This document shows positions 27,795 to 36,188 of a DNA stretch of 37,883 nt, in pieces. Source of the DNA: Acidimicrobiales bacterium. GTDB lineage: Bacteria; Actinomycetota; Acidimicrobiia; Acidimicrobiales; Aldehydirespiratoraceae. The notes beneath the pieces were generated by a model, which saw nothing but the letters and a program-made list of their open reading frames with translations, did not search any database and was not told the DNA's origin. A program made the translations under genes and the position numbers. The stretch is taken from positions 1 through 37,883 of the forward strand of contig JAJCXW010000216.1 in NCBI GenBank assembly GCA_029263235.1, read 5' to 3'. The number at the start of each line of letters is the position of its first letter. Position 1 is the first letter of the stretch.

Positions 27795-28552
27795 GTCGAG
27801 ACCGTTCTCGCTGACCGTCGGTGACGGTGAACGTGTCGAAGGACTGCACGGGCGTGGGCGAGCCCACGGCGAGTGAACAAGGCTCGATTTCGTCGCCGTG
27901 GAGGGTGGTGACAGGTGGCGCTTGAGGTCTGCATCACGGTCCATCCTGCGGCCTTGAGACGGAGACAGAAGTCGACGTCTTCCGGGCCGTAGAAGATCGT
28001 TGAGTCGAGACCGTCGATCGAGTCGAATGCCTCTCTCTGGAACAACTGGCAGGCACCGATTGCGAAGTCGACTTGCCACGATGACTGATCGGCGTGTCGA
28101 CGAACGGATGCGTATCTGCCGGTGAGGCCGAGGGCTCGGAATGCCTTGCGGCTCAGGCCAGGGGCCCGGCCGGCACTTTCTTCGGGGTGCTGTTCGCTGA
28201 AGACCGGAGCAACGAGACCGACGTTGCCGGTGGCCAGTTCGGCCAAAGAGGCGATGGTTTCAGGCAGGAGCGTGGCGTCGCTGTCGAGCAGGCAGACGAG
28301 CGGCGCACCACCCAGACCTACTCCTTGATTCCTAGCGGGTGCCACGCCTCGGTTCGATTCGTTTCTCATGAGAACGACCCGTGGATCGTCGGGTATTGCT
28401 GCGGGTGGCTGTGATCCGTTGTCGACGACAATGACATTGACATTGACGTGCTCGCTGGAGAGGGCCGACTCGATGGAGCGCGACAGAAGATCTCCATCGT
28501 TCCAAGTGAGAATGACCACGTCGATCCGCGGTATTGGAGCCACTGATGCCAC
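27791..28552 (-). CDS. Family 2 glycosyltransferase
   Basis: IDVVILTWNDGDLLSRSIESALSSEHVNVNVIVVDNGSQP, NRGVAPARNQGVGLGGAPLVCLLDSDATLLP, FYGPEDVDFCLRLKAAGW. Start assigned to GTG 28552; the ORF track extends further upstream. Confidence 0.86.
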   Translation of the reverse strand: MASVAPIPRIDVVILTWNDGDLLSRSIESALSSEHVNVNVIVVDNGSQPPAAIPDDPRVVLMRNESNRGVAPARNQGVGLGGAPLVCLLDSDATLLPETIASLAELATGNVGLVAPVFSEQHPEESAGRAPGLSRKAFRALGLTGRYASVRRHADQSSWQVDFAIGACQLFQREAFDSIDGLDSTIFYGPEDVDFCLRLKAAGWTVMQTSSATCHHPPRRRNRALFTRRGLAHARAVLRHVHRHRRSARTVST

Positions 28553-28659
28553 AGTTACCAATTCGGCCGACGTCGGACTCCTTTGAGTCCCTGGCCTCGG
28601 AATGTGGCTGGTGAGACGGCTCGACTCAACGAGTCGGAAACGGTGCCGATGGTAGGCAC

Positions 28660-29511
28660 ATGATCCGAGACACGATCGCTCGAGTCGCCCAGGCCAGGAA
28701 CGTGGCGAAGTTCGAGCGCTATGCCGACAGGCAGCGCGAGGCCGAGACATTCATCGTTCAGCTGTTGGCTCGAACCCCAGCGCTCCGTGAACCGGGTCGA
28801 TTGGCGATCCATGAACGCCAGGTGTGGTCCCAGAACGGTGAGGACGGTGTGATCGAGGAGATCTTCAGCCGGATTGGAGTCGACGCACGAACGTTCGTCG
28901 AATTCGGGTGCGGGAATGGCGTTGAGAACAACACGGCATACCTCCTTCACCAGGGGTGGCAGGGGCTGTGGATCGACGCAGACTCGAAGCTGGTCGCTCG
29001 CATCCGTCGAAGTCACGAGTTTCTTCTTTCATCCGGCGCCCTTCGCATGGTGGAGAGCTCGGTCACCGCGGCCAATGTCGAGAGACTCTTCGATGGAGCC
29101 GACGTGCCTGACTCGGTCGACCTGATGAGCATCGACATCGACGGGAATGACTATTGGGTCTGGGAGGCCATCGAGCGGTGGAAGCCGCGCGTGGTGGTGA
29201 TCGAGTACAACGCGATGTGGCCGCCGAACGTGTCGTGGGTGCAATCCTATGAGCCCGATCGAATGTGGGCCGGGGGATCGCACCACGGAGCGAGCCTGGC
29301 CGCTCTCGGGTCCCTGGCCGATCGGAAGGGATACAAGCTCGTCCACTGCGATCTGGCTGGCGTGAACGCATTCTTCGTTCGGTCCGATCTGATTGATGAT
29401 TACTTTCCGGGACCGCACACGGTGGACCGCATGTGGCAACCCGCTCGGTACTTCTTGTCGGTGCCGCCGGCGCGTCGGCGCGAAGTCGGTCGCTTCGAAA
29501 TCGTGTCATGA
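28660..29511 (+). CDS. FkbM-like SAM-dependent methyltransferase
   Basis: QVWSQNGEDGVIEEIFSRIGVDARTFVEFGCGNGVENNTAYLLHQGWQGLWIDAD; DSVDLMSIDIDGNDYWVWEAIERWKPRVVVIEYN. Confidence 0.75.
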   Translation: MIRDTIARVAQARNVAKFERYADRQREAETFIVQLLARTPALREPGRLAIHERQVWSQNGEDGVIEEIFSRIGVDARTFVEFGCGNGVENNTAYLLHQGWQGLWIDADSKLVARIRRSHEFLLSSGALRMVESSVTAANVERLFDGADVPDSVDLMSIDIDGNDYWVWEAIERWKPRVVVIEYNAMWPPNVSWVQSYEPDRMWAGGSHHGASLAALGSLADRKGYKLVHCDLAGVNAFFVRSDLIDDYFPGPHTVDRMWQPARYFLSVPPARRREVGRFEIVS

Positions 29512-30725
29512 GCCAGAGACCTCGCACCGGGGGTCGATCGTTGGGACAGCCCGGTTGGATAGCGGCCCGAGTTGTTTCCCAGGCATTCGAGTTCGGAGTC
29601 TGGTTGATCCTGGCTCGACGACTGACCACCGATGATGTGGGCACGCTCGCCGTGGCGATGGTATTGGTTCGCCTTGGTGGCCTCGTCGGAGACTGGGGCG
29701 CTGTCCACAGAGGGGCACGAGAGGTGTCCGTTCACGGGGTCGACTCGGCTCAGGTCGTCGGTCTGGTCAGGCGTCGCGAGCGGGCCAGCCTGATCCTGCT
29801 AGCGGTGTGGGTGGGGGCGACGCTGCCCTTCCGCCCGGAGCTTGCACTCCTTGGCCTGGTGTTGTTGGCGCGTGGCACGGGCCGTGACTGGATGGCCCTG
29901 GGCGAGGATCGACGACTCCAATCGGTGGCGCCCCCGTTGATCTTGGGGAGTTGCCTCATTGGCGGAGGGGCGTTCGTGAGTTCGTCGGGAGAAGCAGTCG
30001 CGGTCTTCGCTTCAGCCCACGTGATCGCCTGGGTGGTGAGCATTTCGTTGAATCGCCTGCCCTCGGGGCTGTCTGCTCGCGGCGTCACCGTCGACCCGTG
30101 GTACCTGGTGGCTGGATTGGCTGATCAAGTGCTAATAAGCGGAGACACCGTCGTTCTCGCGGTGCTTCACTCAACCGGGTCTGCTGGAATCTACGCAATG
30201 CTCTACCGGTACCCCGCGGCTTGGCTCACAATCGTCGGTCTTGCGGTAAGTGTCGGTGTGCCGGCAGTTGCGCGTCGCGCCGGATCCGAGTCGCTTGATA
30301 CGGCAGCGGTACGCACGGCGATCCTTCGTGGCTCTGTGGCCGCGGTGGGACTGATCCTTCTTGCGCCGCTGGCCGTGGTCAGTGTTGCGTCGGTCTGGGG
30401 CACCGATTTCGTGGCGGGACGTACGGCCCTCGCCGTGCTTCTGGCCGCGGCTGCGCTGACCACGATCTCTGCCCCGATTCGAATTCTGCATGTGGCCTAT
30501 GGGAAGGATCGCTCCATGGCGATCGTGACGGTGGCGGTGGCGATCGCCAACCTCGTGGGCAACATCTTGGTGGTCGGAACATGGGGCATGACCGCAGCAG
30601 CCATCACCACGCTTCTCTCCCAGGCGGCCACATTGGGCTACTTCCTCATGTGGGCGTCGCGCGCCTCGCGGGCCTCACCCGATGGGAATCAGCGGGCAGC
30701 GGTTCGTGCGACCGTCTCGACGTAG
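29508..30725 (+). CDS. Lipopolysaccharide/oligosaccharide flippase (Wzx/MATE-like polytopic membrane protein)
   Basis: WIAARVVSQAFEFGVWLILARRLTTDDVGTLAVAMVLVRLGGLVGDWG…; about 12 TM segments. ATGA overlap with the FkbM-like gene. Confidence 0.82.
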   Translation: MSQRPRTGGRSLGQPGWIAARVVSQAFEFGVWLILARRLTTDDVGTLAVAMVLVRLGGLVGDWGAVHRGAREVSVHGVDSAQVVGLVRRRERASLILLAVWVGATLPFRPELALLGLVLLARGTGRDWMALGEDRRLQSVAPPLILGSCLIGGGAFVSSSGEAVAVFASAHVIAWVVSISLNRLPSGLSARGVTVDPWYLVAGLADQVLISGDTVVLAVLHSTGSAGIYAMLYRYPAAWLTIVGLAVSVGVPAVARRAGSESLDTAAVRTAILRGSVAAVGLILLAPLAVVSVASVWGTDFVAGRTALAVLLAAAALTTISAPIRILHVAYGKDRSMAIVTVAVAIANLVGNILVVGTWGMTAAAITTLLSQAATLGYFLMWASRASRASPDGNQRAAVRATVST

Positions 30726-31954
30726 GCCTCGACCGCCCTGCTCCAAGGCCGGCACTGTTCGACGGTCGACCTGATCACTCTCGGGTCGAATGATTCCGTT
30801 CTGAGCAGGACTCCATCTATCGCCTCAGAAACCGATGCGGGGTTCCGGTCGGTCAGTCGGCCGGTGATGCCGTGCTGCACGGTTTCTCGGTAGCCGCCCT
30901 CGCGAACCGCCACGACCGGCGTGCCGCAGGCACCAGCCTCCAGTGCTGTTAGACCCAGCGGTTCGAGACGTGCCGTGAGCAGGCAGACCACAGCCGACCG
31001 GTAGCGCTCGACCAGAGCTTCGTCACCGATTCGGTGCTCGAGTACCAAGCGCACGTTCTGTTGCCGGGCTCGCTGCTGTAGTTCCATGGCGTAGGTGGCA
31101 TCGCTTCGGCTGTGAACTATTCGAAGAGGAGGACGGCGATCTTTGGGAATGAGCGCCAGCGCGTCCACAGCCAGGTCGAGGCCCTTCGGCCGTTCGATTG
31201 CGGCCACGGCAAGTACCTCGGCCCGGCGCGGAGTAGCTGAGTCCGGAGAGAAGCGCTCAAGATCGACTCCGAGGGGAACCACTGTGGCGTCGCGTCCGTA
31301 GGCGCGCCAGACGTACTCGCGGACATGCTCGGAGTTACACATGAGGTTGGTGGCCGAACGGGTGGCTGCAATATCGAGGCGCCTGACGGCAGAGTCGACC
31401 CCGCGGATCACCGGTCCGGAAACGGCCCGAAGAGGACCGGAGGCGCCTGATCGGGGACGCAAGTCGTATTCGAAGCTCTGGCGTCTCGGCTCGTTCACAA
31501 AGTAGGCGCTGGGAGTCGAAACTGTCCTCAGCAGCAGGGGTGCCTGCGTGTAGCGCTGGTGGTGGACGACCACGGCATCGAAGCCCAGGCGATCGATTCG
31601 GTTCCCGATGCGACGCTCCGCCGCAAGGATGCGGGGTACGACGGTCGTCCATTCTGAGCTTCGGCCGGCCACGGTAGATCTGACGGTCGTCTCGTGCACC
31701 TCGACTCCGTGTTCACGAAGCAGACTGGCCCGCTCATCGGTGTTCCCGCCGGCACCGGCGTTGATGCAGAAGACCACGTGTTCGACTTCGGATTGGGATC
31801 GAAGAATGAGTTCGAGCATGGCGCGTTCCGCTCCGCCGGAAGGCAGATGGTGGTACAGGGCCACGCGAGGTCGTCTCACCACTACCTCATCGGCACTTGG
31901 TGGCTCCGGTGAAGGCGTCCTGACGATGCCCGACTGCGACTCGGTCGGTGTCAC
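30689..31954 (-). CDS. Family 4 glycosyltransferase
   Basis: VALYHHLPSGGAERAMLELI, VVPLGVDLERFSP, VLAVAAIERPKGLDLAVDALALIP, ARLEPLGLTALEAGACGTPVVAVREGGYRETV. Start may lie downstream of 31954. Confidence 0.9.
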   Translation of the reverse strand: MTPTESQSGIVRTPSPEPPSADEVVVRRPRVALYHHLPSGGAERAMLELILRSQSEVEHVVFCINAGAGGNTDERASLLREHGVEVHETTVRSTVAGRSSEWTTVVPRILAAERRIGNRIDRLGFDAVVVHHQRYTQAPLLLRTVSTPSAYFVNEPRRQSFEYDLRPRSGASGPLRAVSGPVIRGVDSAVRRLDIAATRSATNLMCNSEHVREYVWRAYGRDATVVPLGVDLERFSPDSATPRRAEVLAVAAIERPKGLDLAVDALALIPKDRRPPLRIVHSRSDATYAMELQQRARQQNVRLVLEHRIGDEALVERYRSAVVCLLTARLEPLGLTALEAGACGTPVVAVREGGYRETVQHGITGRLTDRNPASVSEAIDGVLLRTESFDPRVIRSTVEQCRPWSRAVEAYVETVARTAAR

Positions 31955-31968
31955 CTAGCCTGACCGGA

Positions 31969-33834
31969 ATGGTGAAGCGTCCTCCTGCCGGTTCGATTCC
32001 GGACACACCCGGGTCGTATCAGTTCAAGGACATCGACGGCCGCGTGATCTACGTCGGGAAGGCCAACAGCCTTCGGTCGCGATTGTCGAACTACTTCCAG
32101 GACCCTCGAAACCTCGCGACTCGAACCCGTCAGATGGTGGCGACGGCCGATTCGGTCGAGTGGATTCAGGTCGCCAACGAGGTCGAAGCCTTGATGCTGG
32201 AGTACACCCTCATCCAGCGACACAAGCCCCGATTCAACGTCCGCTACACCGACGACAAGTCCTACCCGTTCCTGTGCCTCACGACGATCGACGATTGGCC
32301 ACGCGCCATGGTGATGCGAGGCAAGCGCAAGAAGGGCAATCGATATTTCGGTCCCTACGGGCAGGCCTACGCCATTCGCGAGACACTCGACCTGCTGCTG
32401 CGGACCTTTCCGATTCGCACGTGTAGCGACGCCAAATTCCGCCGCCACGAGAAGTTGGCCAAGCCGTGCCTGCTGTTTCACATCGAGAAGTGCGCGGGGC
32501 CTTGTGTCGGGGAGATCGATCACTCCGAATACGAGCAGCTTGTCGGGAATCTCATCGGGTTTCTCGAGGGCGACACGGATGCGGTGGTGAGTCGTCTCGA
32601 GGCCGACATGGAGGCGGCGGCAGAGTCGCTCGAGTACGAGCTGGCGGCCCGGCACCGCGATCGCCTGTCTTCGGTTCGCAAGGCCATCGAGAAGCAGCAG
32701 ATGGTGTTCAACCGCAACGAGGACGTCGATCTGATCGGCTTGGTCGATGATGAGCTCGAGGCGGCCGTGCAGGTCTTCTACGTTCGCAAGGGGAGGGTGA
32801 TGGGCCGACGCGGGTTCGTGGTCGACAAGGCCGAACCGCTCGAACGCCCGGAGCTGGTGAGCCGCGTGCTCGAACGTCTCTACTTCGAGGACAATCCGGT
32901 TGGTTCGCCGAAAGAAGTGTTGGTTCCTGATTTGCCGCACCGTCCGGCGTTGTACGAGGAATGGCTCAGCGATCAGCGCGGTTCGAAGGTGACGATCAGG
33001 GTGCCGATGCGAGGCGACAAGCGGGCCCTTCAGCAGACGGTGACCCAGAACGCTTCGGATACCTTCTCTCGTCATCGATTGAAGCGAATGAGCGATCACA
33101 ACAGTCGGGCCCGCGCCCTCAACGAGCTTCAGGAACACCTGAGCCTCCCGGCGGCCCCCCTCAGGATCGAGTGCTACGACATGAGCCACATCCAGGGCAC
33201 CGACTACGTGGGATCGATGGTGGTGATGGAGGACGGCCTGCCGAAGAAGTCGCAGTATCGACGATTCAAGATCAGGACAGTGGATGGGAACGACGACTTC
33301 GCGGCGATGGAAGAGGTCCTGACCCGCCGCCTGACCAGCTATCTGCATCAGCGTGAGCGCCCGATCGAGGAGCGCGACGGCAAGTTCTCGTACCCGCCCC
33401 AGCTGCTCCTCGTCGATGGCGGCAAGGGTCAGCTGGGTGTGGCGGTGCGAGTCCTGGCCGAGCTCGGCCTGTCCGAGGAGATTCCGGTGGCCTCACTCGC
33501 CAAACAGTTCGAGGAGGTCTACCTTCCGGGACTGTCGGCGCCGGTGGAGCTGCCGCGGCAGGGGGAGGGCCTCTACATGCTGCAGCGAATTCGCGACGAG
33601 TCTCATCGGTTCGCGATCGCATATCACCGTCAACTGAGAGACAAGAGGGCGGTCTCCTCGTCGCTCGACGGCATCGCCGGGCTTGGGCCGGCGCGCAAAG
33701 CTCGGCTGGTGAAAGAGTTCGGTGGTGTAAACGCTGTCAAGCGCGCCGACATATCAAGCCTCAAGAACCTCCCTTGGCTTCCCGACCATGTAGGCGAGAA
33801 TGTTTACAATGCTTTGCACTCTGGCGGCCGGTAG
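31969..33834 (+). CDS. uvrC: Excinuclease ABC subunit C
   Basis: GIY-YIG domain PDTPGSYQFKDIDGRVIYVGKANSLRSRLSNYF; UVR motif; IECYDMSHIQGTDYVGSMVVMEDGLPKKSQYRRFKI; C-terminal HhH. Start ATG 31969 with TAGCCT 7 nt upstream. Confidence 0.97.
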   Translation: MVKRPPAGSIPDTPGSYQFKDIDGRVIYVGKANSLRSRLSNYFQDPRNLATRTRQMVATADSVEWIQVANEVEALMLEYTLIQRHKPRFNVRYTDDKSYPFLCLTTIDDWPRAMVMRGKRKKGNRYFGPYGQAYAIRETLDLLLRTFPIRTCSDAKFRRHEKLAKPCLLFHIEKCAGPCVGEIDHSEYEQLVGNLIGFLEGDTDAVVSRLEADMEAAAESLEYELAARHRDRLSSVRKAIEKQQMVFNRNEDVDLIGLVDDELEAAVQVFYVRKGRVMGRRGFVVDKAEPLERPELVSRVLERLYFEDNPVGSPKEVLVPDLPHRPALYEEWLSDQRGSKVTIRVPMRGDKRALQQTVTQNASDTFSRHRLKRMSDHNSRARALNELQEHLSLPAAPLRIECYDMSHIQGTDYVGSMVVMEDGLPKKSQYRRFKIRTVDGNDDFAAMEEVLTRRLTSYLHQRERPIEERDGKFSYPPQLLLVDGGKGQLGVAVRVLAELGLSEEIPVASLAKQFEEVYLPGLSAPVELPRQGEGLYMLQRIRDESHRFAIAYHRQLRDKRAVSSSLDGIAGLGPARKARLVKEFGGVNAVKRADISSLKNLPWLPDHVGENVYNALHSGGR

Positions 33835-33844
33835 GTCGCTTGAC

Positions 33845-33867
33845 GCCGCGGCATGCGATGCTGCGGC
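33845..33867. promoter_or_regulatory. Strong hairpin/inverted repeat in the uvrC to beta-propeller gap
   Basis: GCCGCGGCAT-gcg-ATGCTGCGGC: 10-bp stem with one G·U pair and a 3-nt loop. Starts 11 nt after the uvrC stop; no convincing U-tract. Confidence 0.55.
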
Positions 33868-33901
33868 TAGATTGCCTCGGCGTGGGAAATAGGAGTCGAT
33901 G

Positions 33902-35368
33902 ATGGCCGACACACCCTCTGCGGATAGTCAGGAAGGTTCAGGGGTCCTCAAGCCCTTTGTCGACCGTCCTCATGAGCCGCTGCCACCGATCGTTGCGCCG
34001 GAGCCACCGCCTGCGGTAGCCCAGCCCGAGCCGTCCCCGCTGGAGTCGAGCCCGGCTGAGTCGATCCAAGAAGAGTCGCCTGCAGCTCCGGCTCCTCCGG
34101 CAGAGCCGTCGACGGCAGTTGCCGCCGAACCCGAGCCCCTTCTTCGCACTGCCGACATGTCGTCGCAGTCATCTGATGAACGCCTGTTGATGTTGCCGCC
34201 GGACAATTCCGGCAAGGTTGTGCTCTCGAGAAAGGTCTTCGGTCTCGGTCTTCTGGTGGTTGCGGTGGTCATAGCTGGCCTCGCGTTCATGTGGACGACA
34301 TCCGGAGACGATGGCGACACCGCGGCGCCGCCGTCCTCTGCGACAACAGCCGCCCCCAGCGACTCAGCACCGGACGACACGGCTACCACCGTTCCCACCG
34401 AGTCGGGTGAAACAGATTCCGGCGAAGACGGAGACGCGACGGTTGAGAGTCTCCAGGCCGAGGTCGACTCGCTGAAGTCGGTGATCGCGGCCATACCAGC
34501 CCCTGCACTGCCTGGATCGAGCCTGCAGCGAATCGTCGTGTCGGCCGAGGCCAGCTTTGTGAGCGCCAGCGATACTTCGGTCGCGGTAGTGGGGCCTTTC
34601 GGCAACTACGCCAACATCGATCCGGCCAACAACTCCGTGACTGCTGCTGGTCAAGTGGCCGACGGGGCGACCCGAGTCATACGCACGCCAACTTCGGTGT
34701 GGCTCACCAACTACCACGACAGCCAGCTGGTGTGGGTTGATCCGGTGACCAACACCGTCAACTTCGCCTTCGACTTCCCGGGCCCGGACGGCCTGGCGAA
34801 GGACGGTGGTTCCCTGATCGTGTCTTCATTCGACGATGGCTATGTCGCCAGGTTTGATCCAGGCGCGGGCAAGACTGTCGAACAGGTCGCGGTCGGAGGC
34901 AGCCCCACCGCTGTGATTGTCGATGAGCAGGGCGGAATCTGGGCGGCCGTGTTCGACACCGGCGAACTGGTGAGAATCGATCCGTCCACATTCACGGTCA
35001 CCGATCGAATCCCGGTTGGTGCCGGCCCGGTTGGTTTGGCAATGTCCGAAGGCACGATCTGGGTGTCCAACAATCAGGAGGGCACCGTCGTTGAGGTGTC
35101 GATGGCCGAGCGCCGGGTTCTCGCGACCCTTGCAGTCGGTCTGGGCCCAACCGAGCTACTGGTGGCGGGCGACAGCGTCTGGGTGGCGGTCACCGATGCC
35201 GGCGACCTTGTTCAGATCAGCATCGTCGACAGTCTGATCGTCACCCGCACCCCTCTGGGTGGCGTGCTCCGCAATGGCGGTCCCACTGGGATCTCCTTCG
35301 GTGCAGGTTCAATCTGGGTTGCGATCGAGGGCGAGCAGTCTGTCGTCAGAATCACGCCTCCGGCCTGA
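33902..35368 (+). CDS. Membrane-anchored protein: Pro/Ala/Glu-rich cytoplasmic N-terminus, single TM, extracytoplasmic YVTN/Vgb-like beta-propeller
   Basis: TM VVLSRKVFGLGLLVVAVVIAGLAFMW; about 40-aa repeats such as GGIWAAVFDTGELVRIDPSTFTVTDRIPVGAGPVGLAMSEGTIWVSNNQEGTVVEV. AGGAG upstream; ATG 33899 is also possible. Confidence 0.82.
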   Translation: MADTPSADSQEGSGVLKPFVDRPHEPLPPIVAPEPPPAVAQPEPSPLESSPAESIQEESPAAPAPPAEPSTAVAAEPEPLLRTADMSSQSSDERLLMLPPDNSGKVVLSRKVFGLGLLVVAVVIAGLAFMWTTSGDDGDTAAPPSSATTAAPSDSAPDDTATTVPTESGETDSGEDGDATVESLQAEVDSLKSVIAAIPAPALPGSSLQRIVVSAEASFVSASDTSVAVVGPFGNYANIDPANNSVTAAGQVADGATRVIRTPTSVWLTNYHDSQLVWVDPVTNTVNFAFDFPGPDGLAKDGGSLIVSSFDDGYVARFDPGAGKTVEQVAVGGSPTAVIVDEQGGIWAAVFDTGELVRIDPSTFTVTDRIPVGAGPVGLAMSEGTIWVSNNQEGTVVEVSMAERRVLATLAVGLGPTELLVAGDSVWVAVTDAGDLVQISIVDSLIVTRTPLGGVLRNGGPTGISFGAGSIWVAIEGEQSVVRITPPA

Positions 35369-35386
35369 ACCGGCGTATCAACCGTC

Positions 35387-36148
35387 GTGAACGAACTGGA
35401 TTGGGACGACCACGCCGACTGGTGGCAACGTGAGTTCACTGACGGCGTCGACCCCGAGTATGTCGAGCAGATCATCCCGCTCGCCGTTCATCATCTTGCC
35501 GGAGCCGAGCGTGTGCTCGATGTTGGCACTGGTGAGGGACAGATCGCGAGGGCGGTCTGCCGCGAGGTTGGCGCTGAAGTGGTGGGCGTCGACCCGACTG
35601 CTTCGCTGCTCGATCTGGCGCATCAACGTGCGGGCGGCCCTCGCTATCTGAGGGCCGAGTCTGACGGGCTGCCGTTGGCCAATGCGTCGGTCGATGCGGT
35701 GGTGGTGTGTCTGGTATTCGAACACGTCGACAATCTGTCCGAGTCGCTGTCAGAGGTGGCTCGGGTGTTGCGTCCGGGCGGTCGATTCCTCCTGTTCTTG
35801 AACCATCCGCTGTTACAGACGCCGGGTAGTGCCTTGATTGTCGATCACATGGTCGATCCGGCTGAGACGTATTGGCGGCTGGGTCCGTATCTGCCGGGAG
35901 CGGAGACGGTGGAGGAGGTCCAGAAGGATGTCTTTGTTCGGTTCGTTCATCGCCCGCTGAGTGCCTACCTGAACGAGATGACGAGGGCTGGCCTCCGACT
36001 GGTCCACATGGATGAGCCGGCGCCTCCTCCGGGGTTCCTGGCGCGATCTGGGGTCGCCGAACGTGCGGTCGCGGCGGCTACCCCGAGGCTGCTGCTCTTG
36101 GTCGCGGAGCGAAGCAGCAGCGGGGTCGAGGACAGAGGCACCGAGTGA
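35387..36148 (+). CDS. Class I SAM-dependent methyltransferase
   Basis: VLDVGTGEGQIARAVCREVGAEVVGVDPTASLLDLA, LPLANASVDAVVVCLVFEHVDNLSESLSEVARVLRPGGRFLLFL. Confidence 0.88.
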   Translation: MNELDWDDHADWWQREFTDGVDPEYVEQIIPLAVHHLAGAERVLDVGTGEGQIARAVCREVGAEVVGVDPTASLLDLAHQRAGGPRYLRAESDGLPLANASVDAVVVCLVFEHVDNLSESLSEVARVLRPGGRFLLFLNHPLLQTPGSALIVDHMVDPAETYWRLGPYLPGAETVEEVQKDVFVRFVHRPLSAYLNEMTRAGLRLVHMDEPAPPPGFLARSGVAERAVAAATPRLLLLVAERSSSGVEDRGTE

Positions 36149-36188
36149 ACCCGATGTGGGCAACTCAGGTGACTACGATCGGTGTTCT

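Noticed and set aside
27831-27845. GAACGTGTCGAA as a second SOS box
   Set aside because: Right half is GTCGAA-like rather than GTTC after a 4-bp spacer, and it lies within coding sequence near a gene junction.
31951-33348. 465-aa minus-strand ORF opposite uvrC
   Set aside because: Shadow of uvrC, which has unambiguous catalytic motifs.
36012-36188. Extended rapZ ORF start at 36012
   Set aside because: Overlaps the methyltransferase C-terminus in another frame; the RapZ family N-terminus (LLVITGMSGAGRS) begins right after GTG 36189.
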